A stretch of DNA of 26,028 nt from an uncultured Oscillospiraceae bacterium (lineage in GTDB: Bacteria; Bacillota; Clostridia; UBA1381). Each line of letters begins with the position of its first letter. The first letter of the stretch is position 1. Below, piece by piece: positions 17,705-25,303 of the stretch. A program made the translations under genes and the position numbers. The stretch covers positions 1 through 26,028 of the forward strand of contig CAMNAT010000003.1 in assembly GCA_946531785.1 (NCBI GenBank), written 5' to 3'. The notes beneath the pieces were generated by a model. The model saw only the letters and a program-made list of their open reading frames with translations, did no database searches and was not told the origin of the DNA.

Positions 17705-19426
17705 GTGAGAAAGCTTTTGAAATATCTTAGCGATTATAAAAAGGAATGCGTACTTGGGCCACTGTTCAAGCTGCTTGAAGCATCGTTTGAGCTGTTCGTG
17801 CCGCTTGTTGTGGCGGCTATAATTGATAAAGGAATAGCCGAGGGCGATCATGGATATATAGCGCGCATGTGCCTTATCCTTGTCTTTTTGGGCATTATCG
17901 GTCTCGTATGCTCGATCACAGCGCAATACTTCGCAGCAAAAGCGGCTGTCGGCTTTTCGGCAAGGCTGAGATCGGCTCTGTTTAAGCATATAACATCACT
18001 TTCTTATACCGAGCTTGATACTCTCGGTGCGCCTACGCTCATTACCCGTATGAGCTCTGATATCAATCAGGTGCAGTCCGGGGTAAATCTCACTCTCCGT
18101 CTGTTTTTGCGCTCGCCGTTCGTGGTGTTCGGAGCAATGATAATGGCGTTTACCGTAGACTTTGACTGCGCGCTTATCTTTGTTGCGGCTATACCGGTAC
18201 TGGCGCTCGTTGTGTTCGGGATAATGCTCTTTACAATGCCAATGTATAAGGGCGTGCAGAAACTGCTTGATCGTATTACTACAAAGACGCGTGATAACAT
18301 TACCGGAGTCAGGGTGATCAGGGCGTTTACCGCCGAGGATCGCGAAACGGAAGGATTCACGGAGGAGAACGATATCCTTACCAACGCGCAAAAGGCGGTG
18401 GGGAGGATCTCGGCGCTTCTGAATCCAGTGACATATGTTATCATAAACCTTGCGGTCATCTGGCTCATACAGCGCGGCGCGATACGCGTAGAGCTCGGAC
18501 TGCTGACGCAGGGAAAGGTCGTAGCTCTCTATAACTATATGAGTCAGATACTTGTAGAGCTTATAAAGCTTGCGAATATGATAATATCCATATCAAGAGC
18601 CATAGCCTGCGGCAGACGGATATCAGACATAATGGATACAAACAGCAGCATGGAAAACGGTACTGTAATGGAGGGGAAAAATGACTCTCCCGCGGTGGAA
18701 TTCAGGGGTGCTTCTGCATGCTACAAGGGCTGCGCGGCCGCAGCGCTTGAAGATATCTCATTCAGCGCGCAACGCGGCGAAAAGATCGGTATAATCGGAG
18801 GTACAGGCTCGGGAAAAACAACTCTTATTAATCTGATACCGAGATTTTATGATACCGCATCCGGCGAGGTACTTATAGACGGCATTAATGTGCGCGATTA
18901 TGATAGGGAGACGCTTCTTGATAAGATAGGTATCGTACCTCAATCGGCGGCTCTTTTTAAGGGAACTATCCGCTCAAATGTAGGCTTCGGCTCTGAATAT
19001 ACGGATGCCGATATAATAAGCGCCATAGAAGCGGCGCAGGCAAAGGAATTGATTGAGGAAAAGGGTCTTGATTATGAAATAGAGCAGGGTGGATCAAATC
19101 TTTCCGGCGGTCAGAGGCAGAGGCTTACAATAGCGAGAGCGCTTGTAAAAAAGCCGGAGATCCTTATATTGGACGACAGCGCATCGGCGTTGGATCTTGC
19201 GACGGACGCGGCACTTTCAAAGGCGATAAGAGAGCTTCCGTTTTCGCCGACGGTGTTTGTGGTATCCCAGCGCGCGGCATCAGTAATGGATGCTGATAAG
19301 ATCATCGTTTTAGATGACGGCGCGGCGGTAGGTGTCGGCACACATGATGAGCTGCTCGAAGATTGCGAGATATACAGGGAGATATACTATTCTCAATTCC
19401 CTGAGGAGGATAGCAATGAAGAATAA
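17705..19426 (+). CDS. ABC exporter half-transporter A, degenerate ATP site
   Basis: 573 residues: an N-terminal six-helix membrane domain (to about 300), then an ATPase domain with Walker A GGTGSGKT (365-372), Q413, signature LSGGQ (466-470) and Walker B LILDD (487-491). The catalytic base position holds D491 instead of Glu, and the switch His is Gln (Q522, VVSQRAAS). These changes mark the non-hydrolysing half of heterodimeric exporters such as TM287/TM288 or BmrCD. Its intact LSGGQ would complete the active site of the partner encoded immediately downstream. The start is GTG, 9 nt after a GGAGG site (17691-17695). It overlaps the partner gene by 11 nt. The substrate (drug, lipid or peptide) cannot be told from sequence. 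Confidence 0.93.
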   Translation: MRKLLKYLSDYKKECVLGPLFKLLEASFELFVPLVVAAIIDKGIAEGDHGYIARMCLILVFLGIIGLVCSITAQYFAAKAAVGFSARLRSALFKHITSLSYTELDTLGAPTLITRMSSDINQVQSGVNLTLRLFLRSPFVVFGAMIMAFTVDFDCALIFVAAIPVLALVVFGIMLFTMPMYKGVQKLLDRITTKTRDNITGVRVIRAFTAEDRETEGFTEENDILTNAQKAVGRISALLNPVTYVIINLAVIWLIQRGAIRVELGLLTQGKVVALYNYMSQILVELIKLANMIISISRAIACGRRISDIMDTNSSMENGTVMEGKNDSPAVEFRGASACYKGCAAAALEDISFSAQRGEKIGIIGGTGSGKTTLINLIPRFYDTASGEVLIDGINVRDYDRETLLDKIGIVPQSAALFKGTIRSNVGFGSEYTDADIISAIEAAQAKELIEEKGLDYEIEQGGSNLSGGQRQRLTIARALVKKPEILILDDSASALDLATDAALSKAIRELPFSPTVFVVSQRAASVMDADKIIVLDDGAAVGVGTHDELLEDCEIYREIYYSQFPEEDSNEE

Positions 19427-21164
19427 AGGGACACTAAAAAGATTGTGGGAATATATAAAGAGATCCAGGATGTGGTTCGTGCTGTCTGTAGTACTGGCGC
19501 TTATCACCACGATATTGACTTTATATGTCCCTGTGCTTGTCGGACGGGCAGTCGATGCTATTGCGGGTGAGGGCATGGTCAATTTCGGGACGCTTTCATT
19601 CGTGCTGATGGAAATAGGCGCTGTTATAGGCATTACGGCGGTCTGCCAGTGGATAATGAACACGATTAATAACAGGATAACCTACAGCGTCGTGAGAGAT
19701 ATAAGAAACGATGCATTCAGAAAAATGCAGAGGCTGCCACTGTCATATATCGATTCGCATCAGAGCGGCGATATCACAAGCCGTATCATTTCCGATGCCG
19801 ATCAGATGGGCGAAGGACTTTTGATGGGCTTTACTCAGCTGTTTACCGGAATCGTAACGATTCTTGGTACTTTGTATTTTATGTTCCGCATAAATGTCTT
19901 TATCGCTCTTGCAGTCGTTATCCTCACTCCGATATCACTTTTTGTAGCAAGGTTTATCGCAAACAGGACATATTCCATGTTCAGTGAGCAATCGGTGATA
20001 CGCGGTGAGCAGACAGCGTTCACTGACGAGATGATAAGTAATATGAAGGTAGTAAATGCTTTCGGGCAAGAAAAAACGGCAGCGAAAGAATTTGATGAAA
20101 TAAATGAGCGGCTGCGAAAAAGCTCGTTGAAGGCAGTATTCTTTTCTTCAATTACAAATCCGGCAACGCGCTTTGTGAATAACATCGTTTATGCGGCAGT
20201 CGCATTGATAGGTGCATTCATAGCCTGCGGCAGCGGTGGTGTTTTCGGCTTAATATCAGTCGGTCAGCTTGCAAGCTTTTTGAGCTATGCCAATCAGTAT
20301 ACTAAACCGTTTAATGAAATATCCGGAGTCTTTGCCGAGCTGCAGAACGCTGTTGCATGTACGGCAAGATTGCTGGAGCTTATAGATGCGGAGCCGGAAG
20401 ATGATAAAGCCGATACAGAGCTTATGGATGTAAAGGGCAGTGTTGTTATGTCAGATGTTTCCTTCTCGTATCAGGAGGATAAGCCGTTTATCGAAGCTCT
20501 TTCTGTTTCGGTAAAGCCCGGGGAGAATGTCGCTATTGTCGGGCATACCGGCTGCGGCAAGACAACACTTATAAATCTGTTGATGCGGTTTTACGATGTA
20601 AATAGCGGCTCTGTTTCAATAGACGGAAGGGATATACGGGATATGTCCCGGAAGTCTGTAAGGAGATCATTCGGGATGGTATTGCAGGAGACATGGCTGA
20701 AAACAGTAACTGTGCGAGATAATATACTGATGGGCAGAACGGGTATATCAGATGATGAGGTGATCGCAGCGGCAAAGTCGGCGCGCTCATGGGGAATAAT
20801 ACGCCGTCTGCCGCAAGGGCTTGACACTGTTATTTCAAACAGCGGAGGCAATCTCTCTCAGGGCGAGAAGCAGCTTATATCCATAACGCGTATAATGCTT
20901 GACCCGCCATCTATGCTCATTCTTGATGAGGCTACCTCGTCAATAGATACACGCACTGAGCTGGCAATAGGCAAGGACTTCAACAGGCTTATGCAGGGAC
21001 GGACGAGCTTTGTTGTTGCGCACAGGCTTTCAACTATACGAAATGCCGATACGATCCTTGTTATGGATTCCGGACATATCGTTGAGCAGGGGAGTCATGA
21101 GGAGCTGATCAAAAAGAACGGCTTTTATAAAAGATTATACACAAGCCAGTTTACAACAGGATAA
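19416..21164 (+). CDS. ABC exporter half-transporter B, catalytically competent
   Basis: 582 residues: a six-helix membrane domain (to about 310) and an ATPase domain with Walker A GHTGCGKT (376-383), Q424, Walker B LILDEATSS with catalytic E505, and switch H536 (VVAHRLST). Its own signature is altered to LSQGE (480-484). That motif faces the degenerate site of the partner, which is the usual asymmetric arrangement. The frame stays open 28 codons upstream to a GTG at 19332, but the start is placed at ATG 19416 because GAGGAGG ends about 6 nt before it and MKNKGTLKRLWEYIK is a typical exporter N-terminus. It overlaps half A, giving equal translation of the two subunits. Confidence 0.93.
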   Translation: MKNKGTLKRLWEYIKRSRMWFVLSVVLALITTILTLYVPVLVGRAVDAIAGEGMVNFGTLSFVLMEIGAVIGITAVCQWIMNTINNRITYSVVRDIRNDAFRKMQRLPLSYIDSHQSGDITSRIISDADQMGEGLLMGFTQLFTGIVTILGTLYFMFRINVFIALAVVILTPISLFVARFIANRTYSMFSEQSVIRGEQTAFTDEMISNMKVVNAFGQEKTAAKEFDEINERLRKSSLKAVFFSSITNPATRFVNNIVYAAVALIGAFIACGSGGVFGLISVGQLASFLSYANQYTKPFNEISGVFAELQNAVACTARLLELIDAEPEDDKADTELMDVKGSVVMSDVSFSYQEDKPFIEALSVSVKPGENVAIVGHTGCGKTTLINLLMRFYDVNSGSVSIDGRDIRDMSRKSVRRSFGMVLQETWLKTVTVRDNILMGRTGISDDEVIAAAKSARSWGIIRRLPQGLDTVISNSGGNLSQGEKQLISITRIMLDPPSMLILDEATSSIDTRTELAIGKDFNRLMQGRTSFVVAHRLSTIRNADTILVMDSGHIVEQGSHEELIKKNGFYKRLYTSQFTTG

Positions 21165-21194
21165 AAAAATAATCTGATTTTTTGTAAAAAATGC

Positions 21195-21223
21195 TTGAAA
21201 ATTTGTTTGAAATGTTGTATAAT
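21195..21223 (+). promoter_or_regulatory. Promoter 1 of the PucR-like regulator
   Basis: -35 TTGAAA (21195-21200), 17-nt spacer, -10 TATAAT (21218-21223). It sits 70 nt before the start codon, in the A/T-rich gap after the ABC genes. Confidence 0.8.
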
Positions 21224-21236
21224 ATTTTTGTATAAT
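21207..21236 (+). promoter_or_regulatory. Promoter 2 of the PucR-like regulator, interleaved with promoter 1
   Basis: A second TTGAAA (21207-21212), 18-nt spacer, and a second TATAAT (21231-21236). The two promoters are offset by about 12-13 nt, so RNA polymerase could bind only one at a time. Confidence 0.65.
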
Positions 21237-21292
21237 ATGGTTTGTTTTTAAAGACTGTAAATTGATCCGATACGGGAATAGGAGGCAGAAAA

Positions 21293-22378
21293 ATGATAAG
21301 TAAAGCGTTTCAGGATATAGTATCACAGATGGCTGAGATATTTCCTAAAAGATTCGGTATTGCTGATTCGCAGGGTCTTGTTCTTGCGTACAATGCACTT
21401 GAGCCTGATGAAGATATAATGGAGGAGCTTGTTTCGGCCGCATCGTCGAGTGATAAGCTTTTGTTTAAGAATGGTTTTACCATCCGCTCTATGGCTAACA
21501 AGCCGTATGCGGAGTATATAGTATATGTTGAGGGTACGGATGAGACTGCGAAGTATTGCTGTAACGCGGTAGCGGTCGCGGCTAACAATGTCCGTCATTA
21601 TTATGACGAAAAGTATGATAAGACGAACTTTATGCAGAACATTATTTTTGATAATCTCATCTCGTTCGACCTTCATCAGCAGGCGCGCGAGCTGCATGTT
21701 GATTGTGATGTCCCGAGAGCTGTATTTTTCATAAAGGTCACCGGCTCAGGAGAGAGCAGCATATATGAAGTGGTAAGGAATATGTTCCCGGACAAGGAAC
21801 GCGATTTTGTTATCAGCATTGATTCAAATAATATCGTACTCATAAAGGAGCTTAAAGAAGTTCTTAAACCAGAAGAGCTTGAAAAGCTGGCTCACCAGAT
21901 TCTTGATACCGCAAATTCAGAGATAATGAATCAGGTAGTCATAGGACTCTCGACTGTAGCTTCAAACATCGATGAGCTCAACACTTCTTATAAGGAAGCG
22001 CAGATCGCGATAGAGGTAGGCAAGGTGTTCTCAGAGGAAAAGAATATCCTCAGCTATGACAACCTTGGTATTGGCAGACTTATCTATCAGCTGCCGATAA
22101 AGCTTTGTGAGCTGTTCCTGCAGGAGGTATTCAAAAAGGGTGATATCACGACTCTTGATGATGAGACGATACTCACGATCAACAAGTTCTTTGAGAATGA
22201 TCTGAATGTGAGCGAGACATCAAGACAGCTGTTCGTACACAGAAATACTCTTGTGTACAGACTGGAGAAGATATATAAGCTTACAGGACTGGATCTCAGG
22301 AAGTTTGATCAGGCTATCGTATTCAAGGTTGCAATGATGGTACATAAGTACCTGATATCAAACCCGATGAAAATATGA
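21293..22378 (+). CDS. PucR/CdaR-type transcription regulator
   Basis: 361 residues, cytoplasmic. The C-terminal ~65 residues carry the PucR helix-turn-helix: NDLNVSETSRQLFVHRNTL followed by VYRLEKIYKLTGLDLRKF. The middle (about 130-270) resembles the GGDEF-like domain usual in CdaR/PucR proteins, ending YKEAQIAIEVGK. The N-terminal ~110 residues would be the sensor part. Relatives answer to sugar diacids or purine breakdown products, but the effector here is unknown. The start follows AGGAGG closely. The gene has its own two promoters and terminator, so it is a stand-alone unit. No metabolic target operon is adjacent; the following protease cluster is the nearest candidate. Confidence 0.85.
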   Translation: MISKAFQDIVSQMAEIFPKRFGIADSQGLVLAYNALEPDEDIMEELVSAASSSDKLLFKNGFTIRSMANKPYAEYIVYVEGTDETAKYCCNAVAVAANNVRHYYDEKYDKTNFMQNIIFDNLISFDLHQQARELHVDCDVPRAVFFIKVTGSGESSIYEVVRNMFPDKERDFVISIDSNNIVLIKELKEVLKPEELEKLAHQILDTANSEIMNQVVIGLSTVASNIDELNTSYKEAQIAIEVGKVFSEEKNILSYDNLGIGRLIYQLPIKLCELFLQEVFKKGDITTLDDETILTINKFFENDLNVSETSRQLFVHRNTLVYRLEKIYKLTGLDLRKFDQAIVFKVAMMVHKYLISNPMKI

Positions 22379-22391
22379 TCAAAGAATCAAC

Positions 22392-22420
22392 AGGCTGTCA
22401 TTTAACGGACAGCCTTTTTG
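22392..22420 (+). terminator. Terminator after the PucR-like gene
   Basis: AGGCTGTC (22392-22399) pairs with GACAGCCT (22408-22415) around an 8-nt loop and is followed by TTTT. The next gene starts only 28 nt later and no promoter is visible between, so partial read-through may feed it. Confidence 0.85.
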
Positions 22421-22443
22421 ACTATACAAGGAGAGATTTGTGA

Positions 22444-23655
22444 TTGAAGACTTTTGTTAAGTGCCTTATAACTGCGGTAGTTGCTGCTGCTGTGACAGGT
22501 GCTGCGGTAAGAACATATGACACAGTGCTGGCGCCTTGGGCGGGTCTTGCATCAAATACTCAAACAGGAGCCCTGGCGGGTACGAAGCTTGACAGGATAA
22601 ATGATCTCATAAGGAATGAATATCTTTATGATAATTATGATGTCAATAAAATGGAGGATGCAGCATTAAAGGGTTATGTTGCTGCGCTGGATGAGCCGTA
22701 TACCTCATATTTTTCTGCTGATGAGTTCAAAAGCTATACCTCCAATATTGAGGACAGCTATGTCGGTGTCGGCATAGTTGTATCTGTTGATGAGGCTGCT
22801 GATAAAATAATCATAATCGCGCCAACAGAGGATTCACCGGCGCGCGAGGCGGGACTGCTTCCGGGCGACTATATTCTTGCCGTAGACGGGAACTCGTATT
22901 CCGGTGGGGAGCTGGACGCATGTGTGAGCCGGATAAAGTCCGGGAAAGCCGGAACAAGTGTGGTGCTTTCCATTGAGCGTAATGGATCCGTTTCGGAGTA
23001 TACTATCGAGCGCAAGGAGATCTCCGCGCATTCCGTAAAAGGCGAAATGCTTGACAGCGAGATAGGATATATAAGGATATCGGAATTTAACACACACGGC
23101 AATGCATCAAAAGAAACGACATATACGGAGTTCAAGGCAAAAGCAAAAGAGCTGATGTCGCAGGGGATGAAAAAGCTCATCATAGATGTTCGTGATAATC
23201 CGGGCGGGGTTCTTCCGGTAGCATGCAATGTTGCGGATTACCTTCTGGGTGATTGTCTTATAACTTACACTGAAACAAGATCAGGCGTTAGAAAGGAATA
23301 CAAATCAAAGGAATCAGAGCTTGGCATCCCGATGGCTGTCCTGATAAATGGAAACAGCGCGAGTGCTGCTGAGGTTCTTACGGGCGCCTTGAAGGATAAC
23401 AACAAAGCTGTAGTCGTCGGAGAGACCAGCTATGGTAAGGGCATAGTTCAGGAAGTGATGTCGTTCCCGGACGGATCGGGAATATCACTGACTACCGCGA
23501 AGTATTACACCCCGAGCGGCGTATGCATCCATGAAATCGGTATTGAGCCGGATCATAAAGTGAGTCTTCCTGAAGAGCTTGCAGACTCGTATGTTTCGAT
23601 GATACCGCATGAGAAAGATACACAGTTAAATAAAGCAATAGAGCTGTTAAAATAA
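22444..23655 (+). CDS. C-terminal processing protease (S41 family, PDZ)
   Basis: 403 residues. An N-terminal hydrophobic segment (about 7-22) anchors or exports the protein, so it acts outside the membrane. A PDZ domain (about 104-190) with VGVGIVV and AGLLPGDYILAVDG selects C-termini of substrates. The S41 domain follows, with IDVRDNPGG (247-255), the serine block NSASAAE and SYGKGIVQ. By spacing with CtpB the catalytic set is S307, K332 and Q336. The start is a TTG: AAGGAG (22428-22433) lies 10 nt before it and no ATG fits. Members cut misfolded or regulatory exported proteins, for example in sporulation or wall enzyme control. It starts a three-gene cluster of exported proteins. Confidence 0.94.
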   Translation: MKTFVKCLITAVVAAAVTGAAVRTYDTVLAPWAGLASNTQTGALAGTKLDRINDLIRNEYLYDNYDVNKMEDAALKGYVAALDEPYTSYFSADEFKSYTSNIEDSYVGVGIVVSVDEAADKIIIIAPTEDSPAREAGLLPGDYILAVDGNSYSGGELDACVSRIKSGKAGTSVVLSIERNGSVSEYTIERKEISAHSVKGEMLDSEIGYIRISEFNTHGNASKETTYTEFKAKAKELMSQGMKKLIIDVRDNPGGVLPVACNVADYLLGDCLITYTETRSGVRKEYKSKESELGIPMAVLINGNSASAAEVLTGALKDNNKAVVVGETSYGKGIVQEVMSFPDGSGISLTTAKYYTPSGVCIHEIGIEPDHKVSLPEELADSYVSMIPHEKDTQLNKAIELLK

Positions 23656-23679
23656 TATGATAGAAAGGTGACATTGGCG

Positions 23680-24693
23680 ATGGCTAAATCTAAAATGGCG
23701 TGGAAACGCGAACAGGAGCGCCGAAGGAGAGAGAGAAAGAGGCGTGACAGGCGCAGAGCGATATGTGCCGTTGTTGTCGTTTTATTGGCTGTGATAGCTG
23801 TTATAATTGCTGTTGCTTCAAAAGGGTGTTCAGGTAAACAATCCTCAAAAAGCCCTGCGGTAAGCAGTACTGAGAACGTTGCGTCCGAGGCTCCGTCATT
23901 TTCACCGTATAAGTCTGCTATTGATATAAGCGAGGTAAATACATCATTCTTTAACGATTCGGCGTTTTTAGGCAATTCAGTTGCTGACACGATAGCGATG
24001 TATGACCTTTTGCAGAACACCGACTTCTATTCGTCGCCTATACTCACGGTCGATAATGTATATACAACGATCGTGGGGTACGGCAACACCGCAGCTGCAG
24101 ATCAGCTGAAAAGCAAGAAGTTTTCAAAGGTGTTCCTGTCCTTTGGCGAGCGTGAGATCGCATCGGACGATGTAAACGAGTTTGCCCGCAGCTACAGATC
24201 GCTTGTGGAAAAGGTGAAGTCGTATCAGACAAATGCACAGATATATCTGATAGGCATACCGCCGACTGATAAGGCAGCGTCTGACGAAGCAAGATATGGC
24301 ATGTCACTTGATAATATCAAGAAATATAACAAAAAGATCCTGTCTATCGCGGCAGATCAGAAGGTTTATTATGTCAATAGTATATCGGCATTGGGCTCCG
24401 GAAGCTATCTTTATAACGGTGTTTCTGCGGATGGCATAAACCTTAACCGTGATTGCTGTATAGAGCTTTTGAAGTATATTACAGATAACTCATATATACC
24501 TGAGAGCAGCAGTTCCTCTCCCTCAGAGGACAAGGAAAAAGCAACTCAGAAGCCTGTAAACAACAACGATGATGAAGAAGAGGAAGATGAGGAAGAAACA
24601 AGATCCTCCTCGGCTCAGACGGAGCCTACAGATACACCGGCACCGACTGTGAATGTTCTTAAGGATTCGGCAAAGGTCAAGAATGGAGATTGA
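23680..24693 (+). CDS. Membrane-anchored SGNH-fold protein with altered catalytic residues
   Basis: 337 residues. A strongly basic cytoplasmic start (about 8-27, mostly Arg/Lys/Glu) precedes one membrane helix (about 28-47). The outer domain (about 85-275) follows the SGNH/GDSL hydrolase pattern: block I FLGNS (96-100), block III GERE (156-159), block V DGINLN (251-256). The nucleophile S100 and D251 are present, but the oxyanion Asn of block III is Arg (R158) and the catalytic His of block V is Asn (N254), so hydrolysis is doubtful. A Ser/Glu/Asp/Thr-rich disordered tail (about 276-337) ends the protein. Start ATG 23680 is preferred over GTG 23668 because AAAGGTG lies 10 nt before it. It is followed directly by the DUF4358 lipoprotein gene, a pairing seen in Clostridia. 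Confidence 0.72.
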   Translation: MAKSKMAWKREQERRRRERKRRDRRRAICAVVVVLLAVIAVIIAVASKGCSGKQSSKSPAVSSTENVASEAPSFSPYKSAIDISEVNTSFFNDSAFLGNSVADTIAMYDLLQNTDFYSSPILTVDNVYTTIVGYGNTAAADQLKSKKFSKVFLSFGEREIASDDVNEFARSYRSLVEKVKSYQTNAQIYLIGIPPTDKAASDEARYGMSLDNIKKYNKKILSIAADQKVYYVNSISALGSGSYLYNGVSADGINLNRDCCIELLKYITDNSYIPESSSSSPSEDKEKATQKPVNNNDDEEEEDEEETRSSSAQTEPTDTPAPTVNVLKDSAKVKNGD

Positions 24694-24694
24694 T

Positions 24695-25150
24695 ATGAAA
24701 AAGAAACTGTATGCTTTAACAGCGATTATCATGTGTGCGGGCATGATGACGGCGTGCGGAACGAAGGATGAGATCGCAGCCGATGAGCTTGCTGAACGTT
24801 TGAATAATGATGTAAAGTACAGTGAACAGCTGACAGCGCTGTCACAGGAGGCGGCAGCTAAATATCTCTATCTGAATCCGGGTGATTATGAGGAGATCAA
24901 GGCGTATATCAGCACCGAGGCAGTCGCAGACGAGTTCATTATTGTCAAAACAAAATCGGTGTCGGCAGTCAGAGATAAGCTTACCGCGCATGCTGAGGCG
25001 TTGAAGACGAAATATAAGGAGTATCGTCCCGATGAGGTCGCAAAGCTGGATTCAGCGGTCATAGAAACACTTGGCGATACCGTTACGCTTATTGTAGCTC
25101 CGGATAAGGAGTCCGCTGAGACTGTATATAATAATTATCTGAAAAAATAA
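24695..25150 (+). CDS. DUF4358-type lipoprotein
   Basis: 151 residues, exported and lipid-anchored: a basic start MKKKLYAL, a hydrophobic core, and a lipobox MTAC with the modified Cys at residue 21. The mature part (YLYLNPGDYEEIKAYIS, then VKTKSVSAVRDKL) matches the general pattern of DUF4358 proteins, whose function is unknown. The frame is open from 24653, but ATG 24695 follows GGAG and gives the lipoprotein signal, so it is chosen. It begins 1 nt after the stop of the SGNH-fold gene, so the two are almost certainly made together and may form one envelope complex. A strong hairpin follows. Confidence 0.78.
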   Translation: MKKKLYALTAIIMCAGMMTACGTKDEIAADELAERLNNDVKYSEQLTALSQEAAAKYLYLNPGDYEEIKAYISTEAVADEFIIVKTKSVSAVRDKLTAHAEALKTKYKEYRPDEVAKLDSAVIETLGDTVTLIVAPDKESAETVYNNYLKK

Positions 25151-25168
25151 CAGCAAAAACGAGAGAGC

Positions 25169-25200
25169 ATGGCAGACGGCAATTCGTCTGCCATTTTATA
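25169..25200 (+). terminator. Terminator after the DUF4358 gene
   Basis: ATGGCAGACG (25169-25178) pairs perfectly with CGTCTGCCAT (25185-25194) around a 6-nt loop, followed by TTTATA. It closes the protease / SGNH / lipoprotein unit. Confidence 0.87.
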
Positions 25201-25259
25201 TAGCAAGAATTCATTAAAAAAGCACAAACTTTTCGCTTTATTTTAACTGCTTATCGTGC

Positions 25260-25265
25260 TATAAT
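25260..25265 (+). promoter_or_regulatory. Likely -10 box for the right-edge secreted protein
   Basis: A perfect TATAAT lies 38 nt before the start codon at 25304. The -35 at 17 nt distance is a weak TTTATT (25237-25242). A weak -35 may indicate dependence on an activator. Confidence 0.5.
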
Positions 25266-25303
25266 ATAATCAGATAATTATATAATGAGGGGGTTTACAG
25301 AAT

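Noticed and set aside
19332..19415. 28-codon N-terminal extension of ABC half B.
   Set aside because: It lies inside the end of half A in another frame and lacks a ribosome site; a GAGGAGG site serves ATG 19416.
21164..21183. AAAAAAT...ATTTTTT inverted repeat after the ABC genes as a terminator.
   Set aside because: The stem is only A-T pairs, too weak for a normal intrinsic terminator, although A/T-rich sequence of this kind could still slow polymerase.
24535..24660. Acidic/Ser-rich repeat-like codons in the SGNH protein tail as a DNA repeat.
   Set aside because: The pattern is amino-acid bias of a disordered tail (GAA/GAT/GAG runs) without regular repeat units.
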